This document shows positions 24,509 through 34,011 of a stretch of 61,033 nucleotides of DNA, piece after piece. The stretch spans positions 1 to 61,033 of the forward strand of contig JAIOZI010000026.1 in assembly GCA_021740785.1 (NCBI GenBank). Direction: 5' to 3'. The notes beneath the pieces were generated by a model that was not told the origin of the DNA, searched no databases, and worked only from the letters and a program-made list of their open reading frames with translations. Positions within the stretch are counted from its first letter, which is position 1. Each line of letters starts with the position of its first letter. This stretch comes from Melioribacteraceae bacterium (GTDB lineage: Bacteria > Bacteroidota > Ignavibacteria > Ignavibacteriales > Melioribacteraceae). The translations under genes and the position numbers were made by a program.

Positions 24509-25810
24509 TTAGTAAGGATAAAACACATAAAACAACATGCTGAATACGAACAGCACCCACATACCGGGTTTAACGTCCTTAATATTTCCGGTAACCGTTT
24601 TCATTAACGGAAAAACAACAAATCCGGCAGTCAGCCCTATTCCCAGATTAAAAGTGAAACTCATAAAAGTAATAGTAACAAAAACCGGTATAGCTTCAGT
24701 TAGATTTGAGAAATCAAATTTGCTGATCGGAGAGATCATAAGCAAACCGACGATTATTAACGCGGAACCGTAAGCATACGGCGGAATAACCGTAACAAAC
24801 GGAGCAAAGAATAATGCTATTAAAAATAAGAATGCAGTAACAACAGAAGTCAACCCGGATTTTCCACCGGCTTCAATTCCCGCTGCCGATTCCAGGTATG
24901 CGCCCGTGGTTGTAGTACCTAAACATGCTGCGACAACAGTAGCCAAAGCATCGGCTAGAAAAGGTTTTTCTATTTCTGGCAAATTTCCTTCTTCATCCAG
25001 CAGACCGGCTTTGTAAGACATTCCGATCAGCGTTCCCATCGTATCAACAAAATCCATAACAAGAACTGTTAGAATAACCGCAAAAAATCCCCAGCTTAAT
25101 GCCCCGAGAATATCTAACTGTAAAAATATCGGGGAAATATCCGGCGGCATTGAAACCCACTTTTCGGGCAGTGGAGTTACTCCGAAAATGAATCCGAGAA
25201 AAGTTGCCGTGAGTATGCCGATTAATATTGCACCTTTGATTTTTTTAATCATCAAAAACCCGATGAACAAAAAGGTGAACAGCGCCAGAAGTATTGATGC
25301 ATCATGCAAATTGCCGATATGAACGGGAGCTCCGGGCACGCCCAATTCTACAATTCCCGTTTCATTCAAACCGATAAATGTTAGAAACAAACCGATTCCA
25401 ACAGCAAAGGCAATTTTCAAACTTTCGGGAATTGCGTTAGCAAGCCAGCTTCTGATATTCAAAACGGTGAGAATTGTAAAAATTACGCCGCTGATAAAAA
25501 TTGCGCCCAATGCAGTCTGCCACGAATACCCCAAAACATTCACAACCGTATTAGCAATGAAAGCATTTTCTCCCATATACGGAGCAATAGCAAATGGTCG
25601 CTTTGCATAAACACCCATTGTAAGAGTACCGAAAAAGGCGCTTAAAATTGTTGCTACCATTGAAGGTCCGAAAGGCATTCCCGCAGCTTCTAGAATTTTT
25701 GGGTTAACAACAATAATGTAAGCCATCGTAACAAATGTTGTGAGACCGGCAATTATTTCCGTGCGAATGTTTGTGCCTAGTTCATCCAGCTTGAAATATT
25801 TTGTGAGCAT
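24509..25810 (-). CDS. Nucleobase permease, AzgA/PbuG type (NCS2)
   Basis: A 433-residue membrane protein with about 13 hydrophobic segments. The start FKLDELGTNIRTEIIAGLTTF and the following TMAYIIVVNP are hallmarks of the AzgA-like branch of NCS2 transporters, and later segments such as APYMGENAFIANTVV and TTTTGAYLESAAGIEAGGKSG support the same call. It would take up adenine, guanine or hypoxanthine (possibly also cytosine, given the neighbouring deaminase) with protons. GGAG precedes the ATG at 25810. It heads an apparent operon with the deaminase and OsmC genes. Confidence 0.9.
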   Translation of the reverse strand: MLTKYFKLDELGTNIRTEIIAGLTTFVTMAYIIVVNPKILEAAGMPFGPSMVATILSAFFGTLTMGVYAKRPFAIAPYMGENAFIANTVVNVLGYSWQTALGAIFISGVIFTILTVLNIRSWLANAIPESLKIAFAVGIGLFLTFIGLNETGIVELGVPGAPVHIGNLHDASILLALFTFLFIGFLMIKKIKGAILIGILTATFLGFIFGVTPLPEKWVSMPPDISPIFLQLDILGALSWGFFAVILTVLVMDFVDTMGTLIGMSYKAGLLDEEGNLPEIEKPFLADALATVVAACLGTTTTGAYLESAAGIEAGGKSGLTSVVTAFLFLIALFFAPFVTVIPPYAYGSALIIVGLLMISPISKFDFSNLTEAIPVFVTITFMSFTFNLGIGLTAGFVVFPLMKTVTGNIKDVKPGMWVLFVFSMLFYVFYPY

Positions 25811-26361
25811 CTCTACTCCGGCTGATTATTTAAAAATTTATTCTACGCTTGCCGAACAAACTTGAAAGATAATTAACTGAATTTAGTTATAAATTGTATT
25901 TCCGTTCTGTTAATGTGATGCCAATTCTTCAAGAACTATCATTTCAATTATCGGAGCAGCGTTAAGTAATTCATTTTTACAATTTAGGAATTTTGTAATG
26001 TGTTGAATTAATAGTCGCTTCATTTATATCTGCTCGTTGTTTCGTAAAAACAACACTTTCAAATTTATTAAAAAGCTTGGAATATTGTTGATTTGTTTGA
26101 TTCATTTATTGAAGGTAAGATAACACCTATCAACCGGTGAGTATGTTTATAATAAATTCCACATTTAATAAAGTGGGGACAAAAAGAAGACGGGCACAAA
26201 TAACCCCCGACAATTTGTAAGAAAAATATTTTACTCAAATAAAGAATTCCCAAAATTCTATATGGCTAAGTATTTGATATTTCTCAACTTACAAATTGTC
26301 GGCCCGATGGGCAGATTTTCCAATGGAAAATCTGGGATAATTGTACCCGTCTAAAAATTTC
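25811..26361. other. Intergenic region holding a MITE-like element
   Basis: The 550-bp gap has no convincing gene. Its right part contains MITE-like copy B (26205-26336), which ends 25 bp before the stop codon of the tricorn-like protease gene. The left part is AT-rich leader of the permease operon. A short leftward frame at 26068-26253 runs into the element and is rejected. Confidence 0.7.
26205..26336 (-). mobile_element. MITE-like 132-bp element, copy B
   Basis: Inverted copy of the element at 6416-6547. The 96-bp core is 26207-26302 with the same perfect 15-bp terminal inverted repeats, and the 23-bp palindrome lies at 26312-26334; even its central base agrees with copy A once reversed. 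It is placed just behind the 3' end of the leftward protease gene and may act as its terminator. Confidence 0.75.
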
Positions 26362-29300
26362 TTAACCGTCGATTTGTTTCAGTAATTCTTCAACTGCACG
26401 TTTTAACTGCTCATCTTTTCCCTTTGCTTTACTGTCGGGAGAATTTAAAACTTCAATATCGGGAACGGCTGGACCCCATTCCATATTTTCATCCGTAGCT
26501 TTTACATACCAGGCTCGGAACGGCATACGAACGAATGATCCGTCTATTAATCCTTTTCCGCCGGTTGAAATAACCGCACCGAAAGTTGCTTCACCAACTA
26601 ATGTTCCAATTCCCATGGTTTTATAAGCATGTGAAAAGATTTCGGCATTAGAATAACTATTAGCATTACACATTGCGATGGATGGTTTTGTCCACGGATA
26701 AAATGGAAGCCGTTCGGCATAGGGATAATTTTCACGATACTTCAAGTGATTTTTTTCAAGGTCATCGGTTGCCCCGCGGGGAACAGTATATGCATGCTGA
26801 TCAACATTTAAGACAGCCATCAAGTAATCCGTTGTCCAACCGCCGCCGTTGTAACGTACATCAATCACAATACCTTCTTTTCCATAACCAACAGCAGCTA
26901 ATTCACGTTCGAATCTTTCAAAACTAGACCAGCTCATTCCTTGAATGTGGAGATATCCGAGTCTGCCGCCGGAATATTCATCTGTTAACCGTCTTCTTTC
27001 TTTAACCCATTCATCGTAAAGTTCAGCCCGGAGGCTGCCTGTTGGTCTAATTACTACTTCACGTTCATCTCCTGAAGCAGATTTAACAACCATCCAAATT
27101 TTATCACTTGCATCATTAATTAAAAGCGAATAAAAATTCACATCATCGTTTACATCGTAACCGTTAACCGAAACAATTACATCTCCTTTTTCTAATTTAC
27201 TCACGGTTCTATCAGCAGGCGAACCGGGAATTACGCGGAGAACCTTTACACCATCATTTACAGGTTCGATTTCTATACCTAACAGTCCGGTGCTTTCTTT
27301 CTGTGTCTCAGCACGGTCGCCGGAGTATAGTCCCATGTGACTCGCATTAATTTCACCAAGCATAAGATTAAACATGTAAGCAAAATCTGTTTTGGTTGAT
27401 GCCTGCATTACCCATGGTTTATATTTTTTCTTCAATTCCGCCCAATCTTTTCCGTGGAAATTAGGATCATAAAAATTATCGTTCAAAGTTCGCCATGCTT
27501 CTTCAAATATTTGTTCGTTTTCTTTTTCATAATCAATTTTCATTTTAGCTGAGAATGAAATTGCCTCAACCTTGTCGCTGCTTAGAATTATTCTCGAAAA
27601 TGATCCGCCCGATTTCAGGAAGTAGAGGTGCTTACCTTCGGGATCGAGTGAAACTGCATACGGACTGGTGCCGCCCGAAGTTATTGACTTTATATCACTG
27701 CCGTCCCATTTAATGCTGTATAAATCAGAGCCTTTCGCTGTAGGGTTGCCTGCTGTAAAGTAAAAAGTTTCACCGTCTTTCGATATTGCGAGATTGCCTT
27801 CATTACCGGGCAGGTTTGTAACTCTAACTAATCTTTCATGGATATTTTCGAGATCAATTTTTATTGGTTCCTCGGTATCAGTGCTGTCTTTATCATCTTT
27901 TTTCTTTTTGTCATTTTCCTTGTCTGTTCCTTCGTCCCAATCTTCTTTCGTTTTCTGCCAGTCTTCTTTTGTCAACCATGCGAACCACACATCATTATCC
28001 TGGTTGCTGCGTTCGGAGATAAACCCGATTTTTGATCCGTCCGCACTCCACATAGGTGAATAATCTCCTCTCGGATGCATGCTTACATTAACCGGTTCCG
28101 AACTGTTATCTGCAGAGTGAATATAAATTTCATCATTGAAATTAAGATCGGAAAGTGAATATGCAAGCCACTTACTGTCCGGGCTCCAGCTCAATCCGCC
28201 TGGCGAAGCCCATCCATCCAGTAATACTTTTTGATTACTCATGTCACCGTCCGCATCAATTTCAGCAACAATTAACTTCCCGTTACCCTCAACATATGCA
28301 AGTTTTTTTCCGTCGGGAGACATCAGCGGTGAGGATTCATCATCATCAGTATTTGTTAACCTAACAACTTCATGTTTCAGGCTTTTCAAAATTTCGGGCT
28401 GACCGGTATCCGATGATCTTCCCAAATAGAGATCATACTGCCCGTTTCTATCTGATGTAAAAATAACCGTGGAATCGTTCAGCCATGCTGCATCGGATTC
28501 ACGATATGCATGATTACTCAAATTAACTGTTTTGCTTTTATCCTTATCATTTTCCGATACAAAAATTTCACCCCGCATAACAAGTACATTGTATTTCCCG
28601 TTCGGCGATATTGCATAACCGTTTGCATTATTTGAATAAGTCTTATGTTCATAAGGATCAAATCGGTAATCGGTTCCAAGAGCTATATCAATTTTTGATA
28701 CGTTTTCACCGTTAGAATCCATAGTATAAATATCGGTTTGTTTTTCGAAGGCAATCATTCTGCCATCTTTGCTAACACTGATGAAACGAACGCCGTCATC
28801 ATTGTAATCTGTTAACTGTTCGGCATTACCACTTGCTTTACCTTCGGCATTAATTCCGATTTTGAAAATGTTGTATTTACCCGGTTTTGAACTGATGAAA
28901 AATAGAGTTTGTGAATCTCCCCAAACAGGCATTATGTCATTTCTTTCAAATTCAGTTATTTGTGAGTAAGTATCATTTGTTGTGTTGTAAATCCAAATGT
29001 TTTTATTTGCCGGACCGCTGTATTCTTCTCTTGCAACTCTGCAGGAACCCATCACAAAAGCGATTAACTTTCCGTCCGGAGATACTGAAGGCATATCACC
29101 TACGGCATCTAAAATTCTGACGGGAGTTCCGCCATCCGGGGATACCGAATAAATTTCCGAATCCCATTCAGCCTGTTTGAAAGTTCTTGCGGTTGTAAAA
29201 ACAAGTCCCTTTTTGTCCGTCCAATTATAAATGTAATCCGATGAGGAATGATATGTTAATCTTTTCGGCAGTCCCCCCGTTGCCGGAATTACATAAATAT

Positions 29301-29577
29301 CATTATTCCCGAATCTATCGCTTGAAAAAGCGATTTGATTATTATCGGGACTCCAAACCGGCTGCGATTCATAAGCCTCATGAATTGTAAGTCGCTGTGC
29401 CGTACCTCCGTTTGCAGGAACAACCCAGATATCTCCCTGGTATGAAACCGCAAGTTTTGATGCGTCGTTATTCAGCGCCGGATATCTTACGAGTGGAGAA
29501 TTATTTGAAGCTGTTAAAACCGTTGTGATAAAAAGAAGTATGATCGATATAAATAATTGTGGTTTTACTTTTTTCAT
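26362..29577 (-). CDS. Tricorn-like protease (beta-propeller, PDZ, S41)
   Basis: A 1071-residue exported protein. Residues 1-24 are a signal peptide. Residues about 30-320 and 330-680 form two WD/TolB-like beta-propeller regions (repeats such as SPDNNQIAFSS and SPDGKKLAYVEG), with a charged KEDKKKKDDKD-type insert near residue 550-570. A PDZ domain follows (about 775-860) and then the S41 peptidase core (about 880-1071), where Ser976 in SYSNAEIF is the expected nucleophile. It matches tricorn protease homologues that degrade peptides, here in the periplasm. GAGGT precedes the ATG at 29577. Single gene. Confidence 0.92.
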   Translation of the reverse strand: MKKVKPQLFISIILLFITTVLTASNNSPLVRYPALNNDASKLAVSYQGDIWVVPANGGTAQRLTIHEAYESQPVWSPDNNQIAFSSDRFGNNDIYVIPATGGLPKRLTYHSSSDYIYNWTDKKGLVFTTARTFKQAEWDSEIYSVSPDGGTPVRILDAVGDMPSVSPDGKLIAFVMGSCRVAREEYSGPANKNIWIYNTTNDTYSQITEFERNDIMPVWGDSQTLFFISSKPGKYNIFKIGINAEGKASGNAEQLTDYNDDGVRFISVSKDGRMIAFEKQTDIYTMDSNGENVSKIDIALGTDYRFDPYEHKTYSNNANGYAISPNGKYNVLVMRGEIFVSENDKDKSKTVNLSNHAYRESDAAWLNDSTVIFTSDRNGQYDLYLGRSSDTGQPEILKSLKHEVVRLTNTDDDESSPLMSPDGKKLAYVEGNGKLIVAEIDADGDMSNQKVLLDGWASPGGLSWSPDSKWLAYSLSDLNFNDEIYIHSADNSSEPVNVSMHPRGDYSPMWSADGSKIGFISERSNQDNDVWFAWLTKEDWQKTKEDWDEGTDKENDKKKKDDKDSTDTEEPIKIDLENIHERLVRVTNLPGNEGNLAISKDGETFYFTAGNPTAKGSDLYSIKWDGSDIKSITSGGTSPYAVSLDPEGKHLYFLKSGGSFSRIILSSDKVEAISFSAKMKIDYEKENEQIFEEAWRTLNDNFYDPNFHGKDWAELKKKYKPWVMQASTKTDFAYMFNLMLGEINASHMGLYSGDRAETQKESTGLLGIEIEPVNDGVKVLRVIPGSPADRTVSKLEKGDVIVSVNGYDVNDDVNFYSLLINDASDKIWMVVKSASGDEREVVIRPTGSLRAELYDEWVKERRRLTDEYSGGRLGYLHIQGMSWSSFERFERELAAVGYGKEGIVIDVRYNGGGWTTDYLMAVLNVDQHAYTVPRGATDDLEKNHLKYRENYPYAERLPFYPWTKPSIAMCNANSYSNAEIFSHAYKTMGIGTLVGEATFGAVISTGGKGLIDGSFVRMPFRAWYVKATDENMEWGPAVPDIEVLNSPDSKAKGKDEQLKRAVEELLKQIDG

Positions 29578-29745
29578 ACTTGGAACCTCAATATTATTGA
29601 TGAATTGATTTGAATGCGGTCAAGATAATTAGAAATTTTTAGAATATGAAAAATAGACATAGCATTTTTTAGACGAACATCATTTTGAAAAGTTTATAAC
29701 TATTTCGTTATTTTTGTTTTTTTTTGATGAATCAGGAGATCTATT

Positions 29746-31056
29746 ATGAAAAAATTATTCTATCTGTTGACAGCATTAGCATATATGTTTATAACAACAT
29801 CTTGTATAAAAGAAAACGAACCGCGCCCGCTGAACAAAGGGAACGTAATATTCATTCACCCCGACGGAACAGGGCTTGCAACATGGAATGCTTTAAGATT
29901 ACTTGAAGTTGGTCCGGATGCAAAGCTAAACTGGGATAAACTTTCCAACATTGGATTATATAGAAGTCACACAAAAAACTCATTAACCACTTCATCACAT
30001 GCCGGTGCAACAATGCATTCATATGGCGTTAAAGTCGATCGTGATTCGTACGGAATGAATCATCATAAAAAGTTAACGGCGCTTTCCGGAAAGCAGATGA
30101 GTATAATGCAGGAAGCCATGGCTGCCGGAGTTAAAGTTGGTATTGTTAATTCCGGAAGTATAATTGAACCGGGCACGGGTGTATTTGTCGCAAGTGATTC
30201 TTCCAGAAGACATTATGAAGCGATAACGAGAAAGATAATCGAATCAGGCGCAGAGGTTATCATGTCCGGGGGTGAAGGCTGGATGCTTCCCAAAGGCACA
30301 CAAGGAAAATTCGGTGAAGGAAAAAGAAATGACAATTTAAATCTGATAGACGCTGCAAAGTCGATGGGTTATTCAATTGTTTACACAAAGGATGAACTGA
30401 AAAATCTCCCCGATGATACCGAAAAAGTTTTAGGAGTTTTTGCCTACGAACATACGTTTAACGATCAAGAGGAAGAAGTTCAGGCTGAACTTGGTTTAAA
30501 TAATTACCTGGAAACTGCGCCATCGGTTTCTGAAATGACTGAAGCGGCTGTAAAAATTTTATCTCGCGAAAACAAACAATTCTTTCTTGTTGTTGAAGAA
30601 GAGGGTACCGATAATTTTGGTAATCATCTGAATGCGAACGGAATGCTTGAAGCACTTAAACGAAGTGATGAAGCAATAGGAGTGGCAGTTGAATATTATT
30701 CAAAAAATCCAAATACATTGATTGTTGTAGCTTCGGATAGTGAAGCCGGCGGAATGGAAGTTATCGGCGACCCGGTTGAATACATGAATCCCGGTGAACC
30801 CGCATCAGCCAATGATCCGGGCGGAGCTCCAATCGATGGTATTGCTGGAACACAGACGAAACCTTTTATGTCCAAACCCGACCAATTCGGCAACAGCTTT
30901 CCTTTTATTATTGTTTGGTCGTCAGTTTATGATACTTACGGCTCTGTTGTTGCTAAAGCACATGGTTTGAATTCAGATCTAATGAAAGCAAATTTTGACA
31001 ACACGGATATTTACCGGCTGATGTATGCAACTTTATTCGGTAAACGTTTAGATTAA
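29746..31056 (+). CDS. Alkaline phosphatase family lipoprotein, divergent active site
   Basis: A 436-residue lipoprotein (lipobox TTSC, Cys20). The alkaline-phosphatase core is recognisable: VIFIHPDGTG (Asp40), the nucleophile loop LTTSSHAGAT (Ser84 in place of the nucleophile serine; the Asp before it is Ser83), EEEGTDNFGNH, and VVASDSEAGGMEV. In classical enzymes the last motif is ADHETGG; here the His is replaced by Ser, so one zinc ligand may be missing. It may therefore use altered metals or act on another phosphate or sulfate ester. AGGAG precedes the ATG. It ends at a good terminator and is divergent from the tricorn-like gene. Confidence 0.85.
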   Translation: MKKLFYLLTALAYMFITTSCIKENEPRPLNKGNVIFIHPDGTGLATWNALRLLEVGPDAKLNWDKLSNIGLYRSHTKNSLTTSSHAGATMHSYGVKVDRDSYGMNHHKKLTALSGKQMSIMQEAMAAGVKVGIVNSGSIIEPGTGVFVASDSSRRHYEAITRKIIESGAEVIMSGGEGWMLPKGTQGKFGEGKRNDNLNLIDAAKSMGYSIVYTKDELKNLPDDTEKVLGVFAYEHTFNDQEEEVQAELGLNNYLETAPSVSEMTEAAVKILSRENKQFFLVVEEEGTDNFGNHLNANGMLEALKRSDEAIGVAVEYYSKNPNTLIVVASDSEAGGMEVIGDPVEYMNPGEPASANDPGGAPIDGIAGTQTKPFMSKPDQFGNSFPFIIVWSSVYDTYGSVVAKAHGLNSDLMKANFDNTDIYRLMYATLFGKRLD

Positions 31057-31063
31057 CTTTCTT

Positions 31064-31097
31064 AAGAGGCTGCAATGAAATCGGCAGCCTCTTTTCT
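31064..31097 (+). terminator. Rho-independent terminator
   Basis: AAGAGGCTGC and GCAGCCTCTT form a perfect 10-bp stem around a 10-nt loop, followed by TTCT. It ends the alkaline phosphatase gene. Confidence 0.85.
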
Positions 31098-31378
31098 CAC
31101 AGTTTAAGAAACAAATACTATCGGCAGAATTTCAATTAAAAGAAATGGCTTTTTGAATTATTCTATAATTGAAATTATCTCGAAATTTTATAAAGGAGCC
31201 AGCTCTCAAAAGACCCCCAAAAAATGCTGTTCGATTTTGATTTTAATTCGGAACCAAAATCCATGCGCCGATCTTTTAATTTCGGCTCAGAAATAATATT
31301 AATAAGCCTTTACCCCGCTTCTTCTGACCAATCTTAGTTAGTGGAAAATGTTATAAAATGATTACGGTCTGGATTCTA
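31098..31378. other. Intergenic region with an AT-rich inverted repeat
   Basis: No gene is supported. AATTTCAATT (31128-31137) and AATTGAAATT (31167-31176) are exact complements with a 29-nt loop. A possible 37-codon frame starting about 31223 lacks a well-placed ribosome binding site and is not called. Confidence 0.5.
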
Positions 31379-31894
31379 TCAACTAATACTTATTTCCAAT
31401 TGATTGCCTGTTAAAGATGTTGAATAAGATTTTAACGAACTGGAAGCGGGACCTCTAACAACACCGCCGCTGTCATTAAATTGTGAACCGTGGCATGGGC
31501 AAGAAGCAAGCCCGGATGAAAAAGCTCCCACCTGGCATCCTTGGTGTGTGCATGTTCTGTCGAAAGCTCTAACTTGTGAACTAGAACTGCGAACTAAAAA
31601 CAATCCGTTTGCGGGCAGACCGCTTTCATCACCCTTGCTCAAAGTAACTACTCCGCCAATTGTTTGAAGAGAACTGTATTTGCTTTGTGAAATATCAACG
31701 GTTATTGTTCTCGGACCTGATGAACTATTTGGTGAAGCCGGATTTCCATCATCACTGCCGCAGCTATTTAAGAAAGTTAAAAGCGCTGAACCGGAAGCAA
31801 ATAATACAGCCCCCTTTAGTGAATTTATTACGAAACTCCTTCTCGATTGTTTATCCGGAATTGATATTTCATTTATTAATTCAATTGATTTCAT
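31379..31894 (-). CDS. Rieske [2Fe-2S] lipoprotein
   Basis: A 171-residue protein with Rieske cluster motifs CTHQGC (Cys115, His117, Cys120) and CPCHG (Cys132, Cys134, His135), so a 2Fe-2S cluster with the usual disulfide is expected. The N-terminus carries a twin Arg (SRRSF) before a hydrophobic segment, and a lipobox-like LNSCGS (Cys45), so export of the folded protein via Tat and lipid anchoring are both possible. It could be an electron carrier in the periplasm. No cytochrome b or other bc1 partner is nearby, so it is not obviously a complex III subunit. AAAGGTG precedes the ATG. Confidence 0.88.
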   Translation of the reverse strand: MKSIELINEISIPDKQSRRSFVINSLKGAVLFASGSALLTFLNSCGSDDGNPASPNSSSGPRTITVDISQSKYSSLQTIGGVVTLSKGDESGLPANGLFLVRSSSSQVRAFDRTCTHQGCQVGAFSSGLASCPCHGSQFNDSGGVVRGPASSSLKSYSTSLTGNQLEISIS

Positions 31895-32040
31895 AAATCA
31901 CCTTTTATAATGGATAGAATGTCTTGTTTGCGCTATAATTTATTCAAAAGAAATTTATTATGTAAGTCAAAAGTTTGTCTTTGTGAATTTTCTGACAAGA
32001 AGTATTTTTACAAAACTCATTCACAAAAGAAAAGCTGACA

Positions 32041-33234
32041 TTGAATCCGTGGAAGGGAATTAAAAGAATTCCGCGCAACATCTGGTTAATTTCAGGGGCA
32101 ACGCTCATTAACCGGTCGGGAATGATGGTGCTTCCATTCCTTACTTTGTACCTAACCGAAGAACTTGGCGAAACTCCCGGTGATGCAGGTTTGGTTTTAG
32201 CTGCCTATGGTTTAGGCGCTCTTATTACCGCTCCGTTTGTTGGGAAACTAAGCGATAAAATCGGAGCAATGAGATTGATGCAGATTTCGATGCTCGGTTC
32301 AGGGGTTCTGTTTTTTCTTTTTTCTTTTCTTGAAAACTATTGGTTCATCTTCTCTTTGAGTGTTCTGCTTGCTGTGATAAACGAATCATTCAGACCGGCA
32401 AGCATGGCTTTTATATCGGATTCTGTAGAAGCCGAGCTGCGTAAACCGGCATTTGCTCTTTACAGGTTAGCAATAAATCTTGGGATGAGTATTGGTCCGA
32501 TACTCGGCGGATTTTTAACAGCAATCAATTATTCGCTTTTATTTTATGCTGACGGTATTACTTGTATTTCGGCAGGAATTTATTTGCTGCTTGTTAAATG
32601 GGATTTACCTCAAACCGAAGAAGATGAGCTAGAAGCGAAATCATCACCCGCAAAAAATCTCCCTCCTGTTTACCGGGATTGGAAATTTTTATATTTCCTG
32701 CTGGCAATGGTACCGGTTGGAATTGTAATGTTTCAACTGATGAGCACACTGCCCCTTTTCTTAGTAAATGATCTTGGATATGCAAAAACCACATTTGGTT
32801 TCGTAATTGCCGTTAATACTGTGATGATAATTATAATTGAGCTTCCTCTTAATACTCTGATGAATAAATGGAGTGATTGGAAATTGCTTTTAATCGGTTC
32901 GCTTCTTACGGGAATCGGGTTTGGCGGTATGGCTGTTTTGCACAGTATGCCGGGAATAATTATTACTGTAATTATTTGGACTTTCGGTGAAATGATCTTA
33001 TTTCCCGCCGGAGCATCTTATGCCGCCGAATTATCTCCGAAAGGAAAAAGGGGAGAATATATGGGCTACTATCAATTAATGTTCAGTATTTGCTTTACGC
33101 TCGGACCATGGCTGGGCACCGTGATATTTGAAGAGTTCGGATCATTCACGCTTTGGATCGGAACATTTATGTTTGGTCTGATTTCAACAATAATGATGTT
33201 GAAATTAAAATCATTCGTGAGCAATAACGCATGA
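32041..33234 (+). CDS. MFS transporter (drug-exporter type)
   Basis: A 397-residue membrane protein with 12 predicted helices and MFS signatures: the GALITAPFVGKLSDKIGAMR loop between helices 2 and 3, and a helix-4 region RLAINLGMSIGPILGGFL typical of DHA1-type exporters. The start is a TTG (32041) without a strong ribosome binding site; a later ATG would cut helix 1. The charged linker between helices 6 and 7 is about 20 residues (QTEEDELEAKSS). The substrate is not predictable. Single gene, convergent to the lysis-like cassette. Confidence 0.88.
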   Translation: MNPWKGIKRIPRNIWLISGATLINRSGMMVLPFLTLYLTEELGETPGDAGLVLAAYGLGALITAPFVGKLSDKIGAMRLMQISMLGSGVLFFLFSFLENYWFIFSLSVLLAVINESFRPASMAFISDSVEAELRKPAFALYRLAINLGMSIGPILGGFLTAINYSLLFYADGITCISAGIYLLLVKWDLPQTEEDELEAKSSPAKNLPPVYRDWKFLYFLLAMVPVGIVMFQLMSTLPLFLVNDLGYAKTTFGFVIAVNTVMIIIIELPLNTLMNKWSDWKLLLIGSLLTGIGFGGMAVLHSMPGIIITVIIWTFGEMILFPAGASYAAELSPKGKRGEYMGYYQLMFSICFTLGPWLGTVIFEEFGSFTLWIGTFMFGLISTIMMLKLKSFVSNNA

Positions 33235-33310
33235 CTTCATTCCGGTTGTGAATTACTTAATCATCGAGACATTTGGATGCCGCAAAATGACAACTCGAAA
33301 TTTATGCAGG

Positions 33311-33676
33311 TTATTCAATTTTAGGTTTTACTGCAAGCGGAATTATCATCGTCCATAGCACCAAAACCACCGAAGCTACTTTTGAAGAATACCAAGCAAA
33401 CGATTCAAACGGTCCGCCGATTGTAAATACCCAGACCGCAAATGAAATCGATGTAATTACCAACTGGGCAAAATCATCAACTTGCTGAAAACGTTTTAAG
33501 TAAAGCGGTGTTAGTAAAAGCAGCACTCCGAAAACAATCCATCCGATTATCAGATCGGTTTCGGTTTTGTCTGTAATAAATCCGTGCAGCACCATATAAG
33601 CCGCAACAACTTCACTGGGAATTAATTTAAGAAGCCTGTCCTTAAATTCATTTGTCGTCCGAATTTGACGTGCCAT
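33311..33676 (-). CDS. Small multi-TM protein (holin-like position)
   Basis: A 121-residue protein with three to four membrane helices (about residues 40-57, 68-86, 94-113, and a weaker one near 22-36) and a KLIPSEVVAAYMVL segment. I do not recognise it as a named family. CCGGGG precedes the ATG at 33676. It is the last gene of a tight four-gene leftward operon that begins with a peptidoglycan-active protein. By size, topology and position it could be a holin, but it lacks any diagnostic motif and that role is an inference. Confidence 0.6.
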   Translation of the reverse strand: MARQIRTTNEFKDRLLKLIPSEVVAAYMVLHGFITDKTETDLIIGWIVFGVLLLLTPLYLKRFQQVDDFAQLVITSISFAVWVFTIGGPFESFAWYSSKVASVVLVLWTMIIPLAVKPKIE

Positions 33677-33695
33677 TTGATACCCCGGTTATTTA

Positions 33696-34010
33696 TTAAA
33701 TCATCATTTTTACTGTATCGTATAAAATATCAAAAGAACTGTTAACTGCTCTTTGTACAGCGGATTTTGAGGCAACCTCCGCCATTAGAATTTGTGCTTC
33801 AATAACTTTCTTTTCATCTTCCAATTCCGAAATAAATTCTTCGTCCGAAAGTTTGCCCGATAACCTTAAATCAATCATTCTCTTTATTACCTCCGATTCA
33901 TCCTTTAACGCTTGTTGAAAATAAGGTGCCGCTTCTGATAATTCCTCGGTTAAAATTTCCCTGTTGGTTTCTAACATTGCCGTAATTAATGCATCCACGT
34001 TGATTGACAT
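33696..34010 (-). CDS. Small helical protein in lysis-like cassette
   Basis: A 104-residue protein, almost fully alpha-helical, with amphipathic heptads (RMIDLRLSGKLSDEEFISELEDEKKVIEAQ) and a C-terminal more hydrophobic helix (SSFDILYDTVKMMI). No signal peptide. I do not recognise a family. The start lies 1 nt after the stop of the lipoprotein gene and follows AGGAG. Possible roles are a regulator or partner of the small membrane protein, but no direct evidence exists. Confidence 0.6.
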   Translation of the reverse strand: MSINVDALITAMLETNREILTEELSEAAPYFQQALKDESEVIKRMIDLRLSGKLSDEEFISELEDEKKVIEAQILMAEVASKSAVQRAVNSSFDILYDTVKMMI

Positions 34011-34011
34011 T

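Noticed and set aside
26068-26253. Leftward 61-codon frame near MITE-like copy B
   Set aside because: It runs into the inverted-repeat element and has no conserved features; probably chance.
31223-31336. Possible 37-codon rightward frame between the phosphatase and Rieske genes
   Set aside because: The only purine-rich site lies about 25 nt upstream, too far to act as a ribosome binding site, and the peptide has no recognisable features.
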